This document shows, piece after piece, positions 45,086 through 52,085 of a DNA stretch of 64,000 nt (position 1 is the first letter of the stretch; each line of letters begins with the position of its first letter). Origin of the DNA: Spirochaeta africana DSM 8902 (lineage in GTDB: Bacteria; Spirochaetota; Spirochaetia; DSM-27196; DSM-8902); the NCBI RefSeq assembly GCF_000242595.2, contig NC_017098.1:1364001-1428000 (forward strand), given 5' to 3'. The notes beneath the pieces are model-generated. The model did no database searches and had not been told where the DNA came from. It saw only the letters and a program-made list of their open reading frames with translations. The translations under genes were made by a program, and so were the position numbers.

Positions 45086-46273
45086 ATGAAACTGTGTCTG
45101 GGAATAATACTGGTGTGTCTGAGTGTCCTGGGCTGTGAGAGCGTGGTGCAGAGTACCCGAACCGATGATACCCCTGCCCATACCCGCAGCACCAGTCTTG
45201 GTATCAATATTCACTGGGACTTTGCGGATGAAGCCTGGTTGGAGGAGGTGTTTGCTGATCTGGTTGACATGAATGTCGGCATGGTCAGGATTGACTGGGA
45301 GTGGCGACGCGTCGAGTATGAGCAGGGCAGCTATGACTGGAGCATCAAGGACACCCTGATGCAGCTTGCATATCAGTACGGGCTGGACATCTATCCCATG
45401 GTGCTGTACCCCCCGGAATGGGCACAGGCACAGCCGCCTGAACCCGGGCATTACAGTGCTCACCCGGCAACTGAACACTACCAGGCCTACAGCGATTTCG
45501 TGATGGCATCGATTGACCGCTTTGGTCCCGAGGGCGATGCACCTGGTGATTTTCGACCGATAACCCACTGGGAAATCTGGAACGAGCCGAATACCGCGTA
45601 CTTCTGGTCGCCAGAACCGGATCATGCAGCCTATGCAGAACTGCTGAAAACAACCGCAGCGGACATCCGCGCGGCGCATCCGGATATCATTATTGTGCAT
45701 GGTGGACTGGCTACCGCCGATTTTGTCTGGATGAATGAAGCCTACGGGGGGAAAGGCGAGACCGACCTTGCGTATGCTGCAGCCTTTGATGTCCTGAGTG
45801 TGCATCCATACTTTATTGCGATGGACGGCCCGGATGCCGGACCACGAGCACCAGGTGCAATCGATGACGACAATCCTGACTTTGCAGCAATCGGGTTTAT
45901 CGGCAGCATTGAGGATCCTGGCTATTACCCCAAGGTATATAATCTGCGTAACCTCATGAGCTTACGCGACCCGCAACCGGATAAACCGATCTGGATTACC
46001 GAAGTCGGATTTTTTGTTGGAGAGGACCACCCTGCAGCCGCAACAGCTGAACAGCATGCTGCATTGCTGCAGGAAACGATTGATTACACATTCGAGAACT
46101 TTGGCAGCACACCGTACCGCGACCATGAGCATGTGGTTGGGGTGGATAAGCTGTTCTGGTTTAATTACGAAGACTATGGCAGCGATACAGACGTCGGTTC
46201 ATGGGGGTTGATCACCCAGGACGGCACCCGACGGCCTGCGTTCGATATATTCGAGCAACTGTTGCAGCGGTGA
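45086..46273 (+). CDS. Clan-A glycoside hydrolase lipoprotein
   Basis: 395 residues. The signal peptide has lipobox VLGC near residue 16. The TIM barrel shows the clan GH-A pair: acid/base Glu in HWEIWNEPN near 160, and nucleophile Glu in IWITEVGFF near 302. The overall pattern resembles GH39/GH5-type enzymes; the substrate is not evident. It would act on a polysaccharide outside the cell or in the periplasm, tethered to the membrane. There is no Shine-Dalgarno; TATATA (45073-45078) lies 7 nt before the ATG but the -35 is weak. Confidence 0.82.
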   Translation: MKLCLGIILVCLSVLGCESVVQSTRTDDTPAHTRSTSLGINIHWDFADEAWLEEVFADLVDMNVGMVRIDWEWRRVEYEQGSYDWSIKDTLMQLAYQYGLDIYPMVLYPPEWAQAQPPEPGHYSAHPATEHYQAYSDFVMASIDRFGPEGDAPGDFRPITHWEIWNEPNTAYFWSPEPDHAAYAELLKTTAADIRAAHPDIIIVHGGLATADFVWMNEAYGGKGETDLAYAAAFDVLSVHPYFIAMDGPDAGPRAPGAIDDDNPDFAAIGFIGSIEDPGYYPKVYNLRNLMSLRDPQPDKPIWITEVGFFVGEDHPAAATAEQHAALLQETIDYTFENFGSTPYRDHEHVVGVDKLFWFNYEDYGSDTDVGSWGLITQDGTRRPAFDIFEQLLQR

Positions 46274-46526
46274 TTTAGGTTACTACCATACAAAAGGATT
46301 GTTTGATCTGGCAAGGCCCATCCCTGACAGATTTATGGGCAATATCACAGGTAAAACACAAGTGAAAAGTTCCATCCGGTTTTTTGCGAGCGCTACAATA
46401 TTCAGGGGATCAATATCGCAAGCGCAAGCAATACCGTCTTTAGAGATGACGGCTGTACAGGTTTCACACTACCGTCCGTTGCAATATATTACGGTATGCG
46501 TGAGTAGCATTCATGTCTCCATCAGC
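46274..46526. other. Intergenic region, no gene seen
   Basis: AT-rich for this window, with stops in all frames and no convincing coding sequence or RNA. The only structured feature is the promoter of the MNT gene at its right end. Confidence 0.5.
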
Positions 46527-46555
46527 TTGACGCGGGTACCGACCAGGAATATGCT
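46527..46555 (+). promoter_or_regulatory. Promoter of the MNT gene (leaderless geometry)
   Basis: TTGACG (46527-46532), 17 nt, TATGCT (46550-46555), then TTGAGT and the ATG at 46562. Confidence 0.75.
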
Positions 46556-46561
46556 TTGAGT

Positions 46562-46915
46562 ATGGACGATATTGCCACCATACGACAGTTTGCTGCCGAA
46601 CGGCGCCAGAGGAAACTGCAGGCCGCTGCCGAACGGCGCAAGACTTTCGAAGCTGTGCTGCCGCATCTGCTTGAGGGAATCCTCGGCATTGATCCGGATG
46701 TTGAGCTGGTAATACTGTTCGGTTCCATGGCACGTCCGGACGATGTGAACGTGGGCGACATTGACATTGCGCTTCGTTCATCACGATTCCTGAAAGTGGC
46801 CGGCTGGCTGCTGCGTCAGGATGTTCCGGTGGATGTTGTCGACATAGATGATGTGTATGACCATATTCGTGACCGTATAATGGCGCAGGGAAGGGTGCTG
46901 TATGAGCGAGGTTGA
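46562..46915 (+). CDS. MNT-family minimal nucleotidyltransferase (antitoxin-like)
   Basis: 117 residues. The core motif LVILFGSMARPDDVNVGDIDIAL near residue 50 is split by the usual GSxAR...D-x-D and carries the metal aspartates; VDVVDIDDV near 91 supplies the third acidic residue. In MntA/HepT systems this protein AMPylates and silences the HEPN toxin. It overlaps the following HEPN gene by 14 nt. The start is fixed by the promoter 6 nt upstream. Confidence 0.85.
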   Translation: MDDIATIRQFAAERRQRKLQAAAERRKTFEAVLPHLLEGILGIDPDVELVILFGSMARPDDVNVGDIDIALRSSRFLKVAGWLLRQDVPVDVVDIDDVYDHIRDRIMAQGRVLYERG

Positions 46916-47381
46916 TCCTGACATTCGTATTCTGGTAGCTGAGCTTGATGCAGATATGCAAGGGCTTCAGGATTTGCTGGAATCCAACCAACGCGCCAGC
47001 ACACGCATTGCAGCTGGAGCACATGATGATCTTGACTATGCTGCTCTGGGCTATACCCTGCACAACATATATAATTTGATGGAAAACTCTTTTTACCGTA
47101 TCGCCAAATATTTTGAAAACAACCTCAGTGCTGATACCTGGCACAAGGATCTGCTGCATCGCATGACACTGTCGATAGAAGGTATCAGACCAGCGGTACT
47201 CAGTTCAGACGCTGCAGACTTGCTTGATGAACTGCGGTCGTTCCGCCATGTGTTTCGCAACATGTACCGAAAACGACTGGATGTAGGAAAACTCATGCGG
47301 CTGCAGGACTTACTGGACAGCACAGTACAGGCGTATCGCGAAAGCCTGCAGAATTTCCGCAGCAAGATACAGACTGTGTGA
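46902..47381 (+). CDS. HEPN-like protein paired with MNT (HepT-like)
   Basis: 159 residues, all helical. Features of HepT-like proteins: ALGYTLHNIYNLMENSFYRI near 51 and ELRSFRHVFRNMYRKRLD near 106. Active HEPN ribonucleases carry Rx4-6H. Here, in the equivalent of the common FRHxxRHxY, the second histidine is asparagine, so catalysis may be lost or use the earlier histidine. It forms an operon with the MNT gene, which precedes and overlaps it. It converges on a HAD gene. Confidence 0.75.
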   Translation: MSEVDPDIRILVAELDADMQGLQDLLESNQRASTRIAAGAHDDLDYAALGYTLHNIYNLMENSFYRIAKYFENNLSADTWHKDLLHRMTLSIEGIRPAVLSSDAADLLDELRSFRHVFRNMYRKRLDVGKLMRLQDLLDSTVQAYRESLQNFRSKIQTV

Positions 47382-47407
47382 ATTTTCGGTGGCTGTTCAT
47401 TCGTAGT

Positions 47408-47884
47408 CTAATGAAACATTGCCAGTGACAGCTGACTCAGATCGCTTATGCGGTGTTCGATGTCAGGATGCTTACCGGCAGGGTCGTACAGGACTGCTGC
47501 CAGTCCGGCAGCAGTCGCGCCCCGGTAGTCGGTTGCCAGGTCATCACCCACCAGCATAATCTCGCCGGCATCAAGCTGGAGCTTTTCGCAGATCCAGGCG
47601 AAGTACCCGGCATCCGGCTTGAGTTGCCCGGTTTCGCGGAAACAGAAAATATCGCTGATATACGAGTGCAGGCGTACCCGCCGGAGGGCAGTGCAGATAT
47701 CAGCTTTGGAGGAATCCCGGGCGTTGGTAGCCAGAAAGCAGGGAACCCGGGAAGAGATACGTTGGAGGCAGGATTCGGCATTGGGCATCGCCTCGACAAC
47801 CTCCCAGGCAGACATCGGCCCGGACTGTTCTGGACAGTCGCGCATCAATGTGTTGCCCCAGTCAAATAATACTGCGCGAATCAT
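47408..47884 (-). CDS. HAD-family hydrolase
   Basis: 158 residues, shorter than most HAD phosphatases (200-230) because the cap domain is minimal. VLFDWGNTLMRD at the N-terminus has the nucleophile Asp; the second Asp of DxD is replaced by Gly-Asn (DWGNT), as in many DWGNTL-type HADs. CFLATNARDSSK near 49 is motif II, LKPDAGYF near 89 motif III, and MLVGDDLATDYRGA near 110 motif IV. The substrate is unknown. AGGAGGCGAT precedes the ATG; TTGTTG-18-TATAAT is a possible promoter about 45 nt upstream. Confidence 0.85.
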   Translation of the reverse strand: MIRAVLFDWGNTLMRDCPEQSGPMSAWEVVEAMPNAESCLQRISSRVPCFLATNARDSSKADICTALRRVRLHSYISDIFCFRETGQLKPDAGYFAWICEKLQLDAGEIMLVGDDLATDYRGATAAGLAAVLYDPAGKHPDIEHRISDLSQLSLAMFH

Positions 47885-47926
47885 ATCGCCTCCTGCTGAT
47901 CCTTTGAGACTACTGACGAATCCTGA

Positions 47927-48325
47927 TTATACAGCTACCAGCAGCTGCACAACAAATGCGGATGCCGGAAAATAGATCGCCTCGGAGATTATACCTGCTG
48001 CAGCCTCCGGCCAGGTAGAACTGCCGCTGACCGCCTGGCCGACCTCGTCTGCCGCCAGCATGCCCCACCAGATGGCAGCATACAGCAGCCACTTTTCCGC
48101 AAAAACCGGTTGGGTGACAGCGAACAGTGTGACGAAGGCCAGTGCCACCGCCAGTTTTGACACCAGTATGCCGGTCAGGAACCTGGCCGGCGAGGCGTTC
48201 TCCGGCGCCTGGACAAGTGCTGCCCGGCTGAACAGCCCATACACGACAACCGGAACCAGAAAGATTATGAGCAGGACCACTGTGGTGACTGGTGCGATCT
48301 CAATCAGTAATCTCAAAGGTCTCAT
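47927..48325 (-). CDS. Small four-helix integral membrane protein, unknown
   Basis: 132 residues with four hydrophobic segments (near 12-32, 52-72, 80-95 and 110-130). FLVPVVVYGLF, WWGMLAADEVGQAVSGSS and FPASAFVVQLLVAV are visible. No family is recognised. AAGGAAC precedes the ATG at 48325. Confidence 0.6.
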   Translation of the reverse strand: MRPLRLLIEIAPVTTVVLLIIFLVPVVVYGLFSRAALVQAPENASPARFLTGILVSKLAVALAFVTLFAVTQPVFAEKWLLYAAIWWGMLAADEVGQAVSGSSTWPEAAAGIISEAIYFPASAFVVQLLVAV

Positions 48326-48457
48326 AGCTTGTTCCTTATCATGATGATTATCCGAGATTGTGAGCTGGTGAGCAAGCTGATTTTTTGACACGCTGATCCT
48401 GATGCGGAATACCATTGAAATTGGACATACATCCATAAGCAAGATATGTTTGTCTGT

Positions 48458-48574
48458 ATGAGGGCTACACTGAATATACCGGATGATCTGGCGAAAAAGG
48501 CCAAACAGCTTGGATTGCGGGATGGTCTGACACTGACTGACATGCCGATAAGCGGCCTGCCGCAGCGTGTGTAA
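48458..48574 (+). pseudogene. Truncated antitoxin-like gene
   Basis: 38 residues: MRATLNIPDDLAKKAKQLGL followed by DGLTLTDMPISGLPQRV. This is the start of a VapB/CopG-type antitoxin (RATLNIPDDL... LTLTDLxxxGL), normally 65-85 residues, cut by a TAA. TTGGAC-18-TATGTT lies 7 nt upstream, the same leaderless geometry as other genes here. It may be a remnant or a micro-gene. Confidence 0.5.
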
Positions 48575-48597
48575 GCTGCTTTGCATACGGAGAGTTC

Positions 48598-48660
48598 ATG
48601 AAGACTGTTCCGGTCGGGGATCGTGATATTTTTCTGGTGTCATTTCCGTTGGATGAGTAA
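48598..48660 (+). pseudogene. Remnant of a MazF/PemK-like toxin gene
   Basis: 20 residues, MKTVPVGDRDIFLVSFPLDE, then TAA. The pattern GDxxLVxFP is the first strand of MazF/PemK-type toxins, whose full length is about 110. It lies 23 nt after the antitoxin-like fragment, in the expected order, with GGAGAG before the ATG. Together they look like a decayed toxin-antitoxin pair. Confidence 0.4.
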
Positions 48661-48697
48661 GGGTGAGGAGTACGAGTAAAAAAGGGTGTATACAGAT

Positions 48698-49759
48698 ATG
48701 AAACTACCGCTACGCTGCACAATTTTCGCGCTCGTTTTAGTATTGACTGGGTGCGTATCAACAAAGGTGGCAGACAGTACTCTTGATCAACTTGTGTACG
48801 TGCCTGGTGGAACCTTCCTGCAGCAGGAGGTGGGGTGGGACGGGAATCCGCAGCAGCAGTTTACACATCGTATCAGCAGTTTTCAAATCGGAAAAAAACC
48901 GGTCACCTACCGGTTATGGTATGAGGTTCGAGTCTGGGGCGAAGCCCATGGATACGAGTTCGGCAACCCGGGCATGGAGGTGTCGGCTGGGCTGTCTGCT
49001 GAAGCGATCCGTGACCTTTGGCCTGATTATCCTGATATTGGTGCTGCACCTGGTTCTGCAGGAGGGACAGAACCGGTAACAATGATCAGCTGGCGTGATG
49101 TGTTTGTCTGGCTGAATGCATATAGCGAGTTCCGCGGATTAACGCCGGTGTATTACTCGGATGTAGATTTTAAACACCCAGTGCGAACATCCACCAAGGC
49201 ACCGCAACCGGATCTTGCAGATCCTGATTTTGACGTGGCAGAGTACATACAACGGTACATCAGATTGGAGCACGGACAGGAAGATAACCCCTATGTTGAC
49301 TGGTCTGCCGATGGATTTCGATTGCCGACTGAAGGCGAGTGGATGTACGCAGCGAGTTATATTGATGGTGATATATCAGTCCCACCGCAGCTACCAGCGG
49401 GTGGCTATGACACAGAGGGGGGGCATATTGTTGCTGCAGAGCTTGCATGGTACAGTGACAACGCTGCGGGAAAAACACAGCCGGTTGGTCTGAAAATTCC
49501 CACAGCAATAGGTATTCATGACATGAGCGGCAATGTAGCAGAGATGGTGTGGGACTTCTCGGCTGCATATCCGGACACACCACAGCAGGACTATCGGGGA
49601 CCCGGACACGGGATAAACAGGATCGTAAAAGGCGGCGCATGGAGCTCAGACCTGTGGTCGCTGTCAATCGGGATCCGGGTAGGCAGCAGTCCTTTGAGCA
49701 TGGGCCCTGATGGCGGATTTCGGGTAGCACGTAACGTCGCGACCGCAGATGAGGAATAA
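48698..49759 (+). CDS. FGE-sulfatase-domain lipoprotein
   Basis: 353 residues with lipobox LTGC near residue 19. The rest is a formylglycine-generating-enzyme-type (SUMF1) domain: LVYVPGGTFLQQE near 32, VTMISWRDVFVWLNAYSE near 128, GFRLPTEGEWMYAASY near 205, MSGNVAEMVWDFS near 273 and VKGGAWSS near 309. True FGE cysteines are not evident, so it is probably one of the many non-catalytic or ligand-binding versions common in spirochaetes. The start is uncertain; ATG 48698 gives the expected signal peptide. Confidence 0.85.
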   Translation: MKLPLRCTIFALVLVLTGCVSTKVADSTLDQLVYVPGGTFLQQEVGWDGNPQQQFTHRISSFQIGKKPVTYRLWYEVRVWGEAHGYEFGNPGMEVSAGLSAEAIRDLWPDYPDIGAAPGSAGGTEPVTMISWRDVFVWLNAYSEFRGLTPVYYSDVDFKHPVRTSTKAPQPDLADPDFDVAEYIQRYIRLEHGQEDNPYVDWSADGFRLPTEGEWMYAASYIDGDISVPPQLPAGGYDTEGGHIVAAELAWYSDNAAGKTQPVGLKIPTAIGIHDMSGNVAEMVWDFSAAYPDTPQQDYRGPGHGINRIVKGGAWSSDLWSLSIGIRVGSSPLSMGPDGGFRVARNVATADEE

Positions 49760-49788
49760 GTGCTGAGGATGTAACCGTTGCGGAAAGG

Positions 49789-51009
49789 TTAGTGACGAAC
49801 CAGGCTGCTTTCAGGGGCCCAGCCGCGTCGTCCAGTGGGGGTAATCACCTGGATCCAGTCCTCGCTGCTGCCTTTTGGTGGTGCTGTTGTCCGGTCAATT
49901 ATTCTGCCGACCGCTGGCACGGCGCGAACCAGCAGGCGGCTTGGCACAAAGTCAATCTCTCGCGAACGTGACGGGTCACCTGCGGGGTCGGTGAAAAGCC
50001 GTGTGCCCGGTTCGAGTACAACGTACCGGTCGAGCAGGTAGTCAGTTCCATGGAACGGGAGCGGCAGGTACGGCATTGATCCCCTGTGCATTACAGTATT
50101 CAGAGAATTCAGGGTTGGCGCCGCACCGTCCTCTGTGCGAATCCATCTGCCTGGAAGGGAACCGATATTGACACTGGATATGTCCAGAATAGCCCCTTGA
50201 TTATAATAGTCTCGTACTGTGGTGGAATGTGTCCGGAGCGATGTAAGTTTCCATGTGTTGTCGATAGCGCGGAATTCTACACGCATTTTGTTACTGACAA
50301 CCTCTGGAACCAGGAGAACTTGCAGGGTGTAATCAGCGGTTATTCGATACCCATAAAATGAGAAATCCTGCAGTCGCATGGTTGGCTCATCCTGCCATCC
50401 GATATTGGTGTAATAGCTGAAAACCGGATCTTCAGGGTTTGGATTGCTTCTTTCAAGAATAAGTACCGCACCAAATCCACCGGGGCCTGTTCGCAACCCG
50501 GGGGTAATGCGCAGTTCGATGTGATCATTGTCAAGCGCCTGCATACGGGGGTTGTCATCTGGAGGGTCGAGTGCAAATTGGTCTATCACCTGATTGCTGC
50601 CCCGATCATAGGTAATGAATTCGGCCTTGGTTGGCACCCGTATCTTGTCCGGTGACCGTGAAGAAACCTGATAAGAAATTCCCCAGATGGTCTGTTCAGA
50701 TTCATCTATCACAACAGGGTCAATCAAAAAACTGCTGGCCGGCACCCACCCGGTCAGCCCTTGTATTTCAAGTCCCAACCAGAGTTGATCATCGACAGAA
50801 TCAATGACAGAAAAAAGGTGTGCATTGTCACGAGTACTGGTAGATCGTACCGAATAGATGGTGTTTGCCGAGAGATCAAGTCTACTGAATGCGTCAATGT
50901 CAGGCTGGCGATACAAAGCGGTATCTTCGATAATCAGGATTTCATCGGTTGCCGAGAGCATTATCGCAGAAAATACCATAAGCAGTAGAACACTAAAATA
51001 ACTTCGCAT
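49789..51009 (-). CDS. Exported SH3-domain protein of unknown function
   Basis: 406 residues. A signal peptide (residues 1-20, ending MLSATDE) is followed by an SH3_3-like segment with YRQPDIDAF, VIDSVDDQLWLGLEIQG and LTGWVPASSFL (25-90). The central 200 residues are beta-rich. A second SH3-like end has DRYVVLEPGTRLFTDPAG and WIQVITPTGRRGWAPESS, the typical repeated bacterial SH3 WV/GWAP ending. It may bind cell-wall peptides. A promoter lies 6 nt before the start. Confidence 0.7.
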   Translation of the reverse strand: MRSYFSVLLLMVFSAIMLSATDEILIIEDTALYRQPDIDAFSRLDLSANTIYSVRSTSTRDNAHLFSVIDSVDDQLWLGLEIQGLTGWVPASSFLIDPVVIDESEQTIWGISYQVSSRSPDKIRVPTKAEFITYDRGSNQVIDQFALDPPDDNPRMQALDNDHIELRITPGLRTGPGGFGAVLILERSNPNPEDPVFSYYTNIGWQDEPTMRLQDFSFYGYRITADYTLQVLLVPEVVSNKMRVEFRAIDNTWKLTSLRTHSTTVRDYYNQGAILDISSVNIGSLPGRWIRTEDGAAPTLNSLNTVMHRGSMPYLPLPFHGTDYLLDRYVVLEPGTRLFTDPAGDPSRSREIDFVPSRLLVRAVPAVGRIIDRTTAPPKGSSEDWIQVITPTGRRGWAPESSLVRH

Positions 51010-51015
51010 TCGTAC

Positions 51016-51044
51016 ACCATAGTAAACGGCGCGACATTTCTCAA
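51016..51044 (-). promoter_or_regulatory. Promoter of the SH3 gene (leaderless geometry)
   Basis: On the minus strand, TTGAGA (51039-51044), 17 nt, TATGGT (51016-51021), then 6 nt to the ATG at 51009. Confidence 0.65.
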
Positions 51045-51149
51045 GCTCAATCGCAATATCGAGTTACCTGCTGGAAATGTGGCATCCAGAAAAATGTCAT
51101 ACTTTATGTTCTCACCGTCAGGTGTTTATACCGCAGTTAAAAGCCACGG

Positions 51150-52049
51150 TTATTCTGCCAGTTCACGTATTTCCTGTTCGGACAGGTCGGTTATATCGGC
51201 GATATCTGCGATACTGAACCCGCGATCCAGCATCTTGCGAGCATACTCAAATGTTTTTTTCTGCATTCCTCGTTGCTCTCCTCGTTGCTCTCCTCGTTGC
51301 TCTCCTCGCTGTTCAATCTTGTCTACTACTTCTGCAAGCATAGTTTTAACCTCCGTTAATTGATGAACTTTGTCTATGTCGTTGTTTTCCAGTGAGCCAC
51401 GGAACATCCGGTTGATCCAGTGGCTGAACTGCCGCAGCTGTTCGGGCTGCTCCTCGGCAATCATGGCAATAGCTTTGTCGATGGTACTCTTTAAAGCAGC
51501 GTCGTCCTCCTGCTGCTCCAGGTACATGATTGCTGCCACCAGCCCCTTGATGCGCTCCAGCTTCTCTGGCGGAATGTCGCGCTCGATGATGGGGTAGTAC
51601 TCGAAGCTTGGGATGTACTTGGCCGGAATCCGCGGCGCTACCAGTTCGTTCAGATTGAACGGTACAGTCCAGGGGCGAGATCCGTTGTATAAAAGCACCG
51701 GGAACACCGCCGGTAACAGCCCGCTGGTACTACTTCGAAATAATTGGTCATACAGCTGCAGGATGTACAACAGCATCCGTACCGGGATGGTTTTGTCCGG
51801 GGTGGACTGAAACTCCAGCAGTACATAGATGTACACCTCGTTCTCCGGCAGATTGACCTTGTAGATGATATCACTTTCGCGATCCAGCAGCTCATCGCTG
51901 ACAAAGCTTTTGTCCACCAGTTCAACATCATCGACAGAAATGCCCTGGACAAAATCCTCCTCCACGAATCGGGTGAGAAACTGGTGAAACACCTGCCTGC
52001 TGGAGAATAGATATTTGTAGGCACTATCCCAGGATTTTCGTTCTGCCAT
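51150..52049 (-). CDS. Rpn/PD-(D/E)XK-family nuclease (transposase-like)
   Basis: 299 residues. The N-terminus WDSAYKYLFSSRQVFHQFL and the core DRESDIIYKV followed by VYIYVLLEFQS give the PD-(D/E)XK pattern (D, then E-x-Q) of the Rpn family, known in E. coli to promote RecA-independent recombination. FPVLLYNGSRPWTVPF near 116 is also typical. The C-terminus ends with several EQRG repeats and LDRGFSIADIADITDL, the usual tail. It abuts the cassette array. A promoter lies 7 nt upstream; transcription runs away from the array. Confidence 0.85.
   Translation of the reverse strand: MAERKSWDSAYKYLFSSRQVFHQFLTRFVEEDFVQGISVDDVELVDKSFVSDELLDRESDIIYKVNLPENEVYIYVLLEFQSTPDKTIPVRMLLYILQLYDQLFRSSTSGLLPAVFPVLLYNGSRPWTVPFNLNELVAPRIPAKYIPSFEYYPIIERDIPPEKLERIKGLVAAIMYLEQQEDDAALKSTIDKAIAMIAEEQPEQLRQFSHWINRMFRGSLENNDIDKVHQLTEVKTMLAEVVDKIEQRGEQRGEQRGEQRGMQKKTFEYARKMLDRGFSIADIADITDLSEQEIRELAE
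51271..51312. repeat. 12-bp tandem repeat in the Rpn gene
   Basis: About four copies of CTCCTCGTTGCT, encoding GEQR repeats on the minus strand. It is in phase, so slippage alters length only. Confidence 0.85.
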
Positions 52050-52056
52050 ACAAGAA

Positions 52057-52085
52057 AGTATACGTCTTTTGGGTCATGGGAACAA
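52057..52085 (-). promoter_or_regulatory. Promoter of the Rpn gene (leaderless geometry)
   Basis: On the minus strand, TTGTTC (52080-52085), 17 nt, TATACT (52057-52062), then 7 nt to the ATG at 52049. It lies inside the apparent 5' end of cassette A, showing that the ATG at 52076 there is unlikely to be a genuine start. Confidence 0.7.

Noticed and set aside
46299-46559. An 86-codon frame before the MNT gene
   Set aside because: No recognisable motif, atypical composition, and it overlaps the promoter of the MNT gene.
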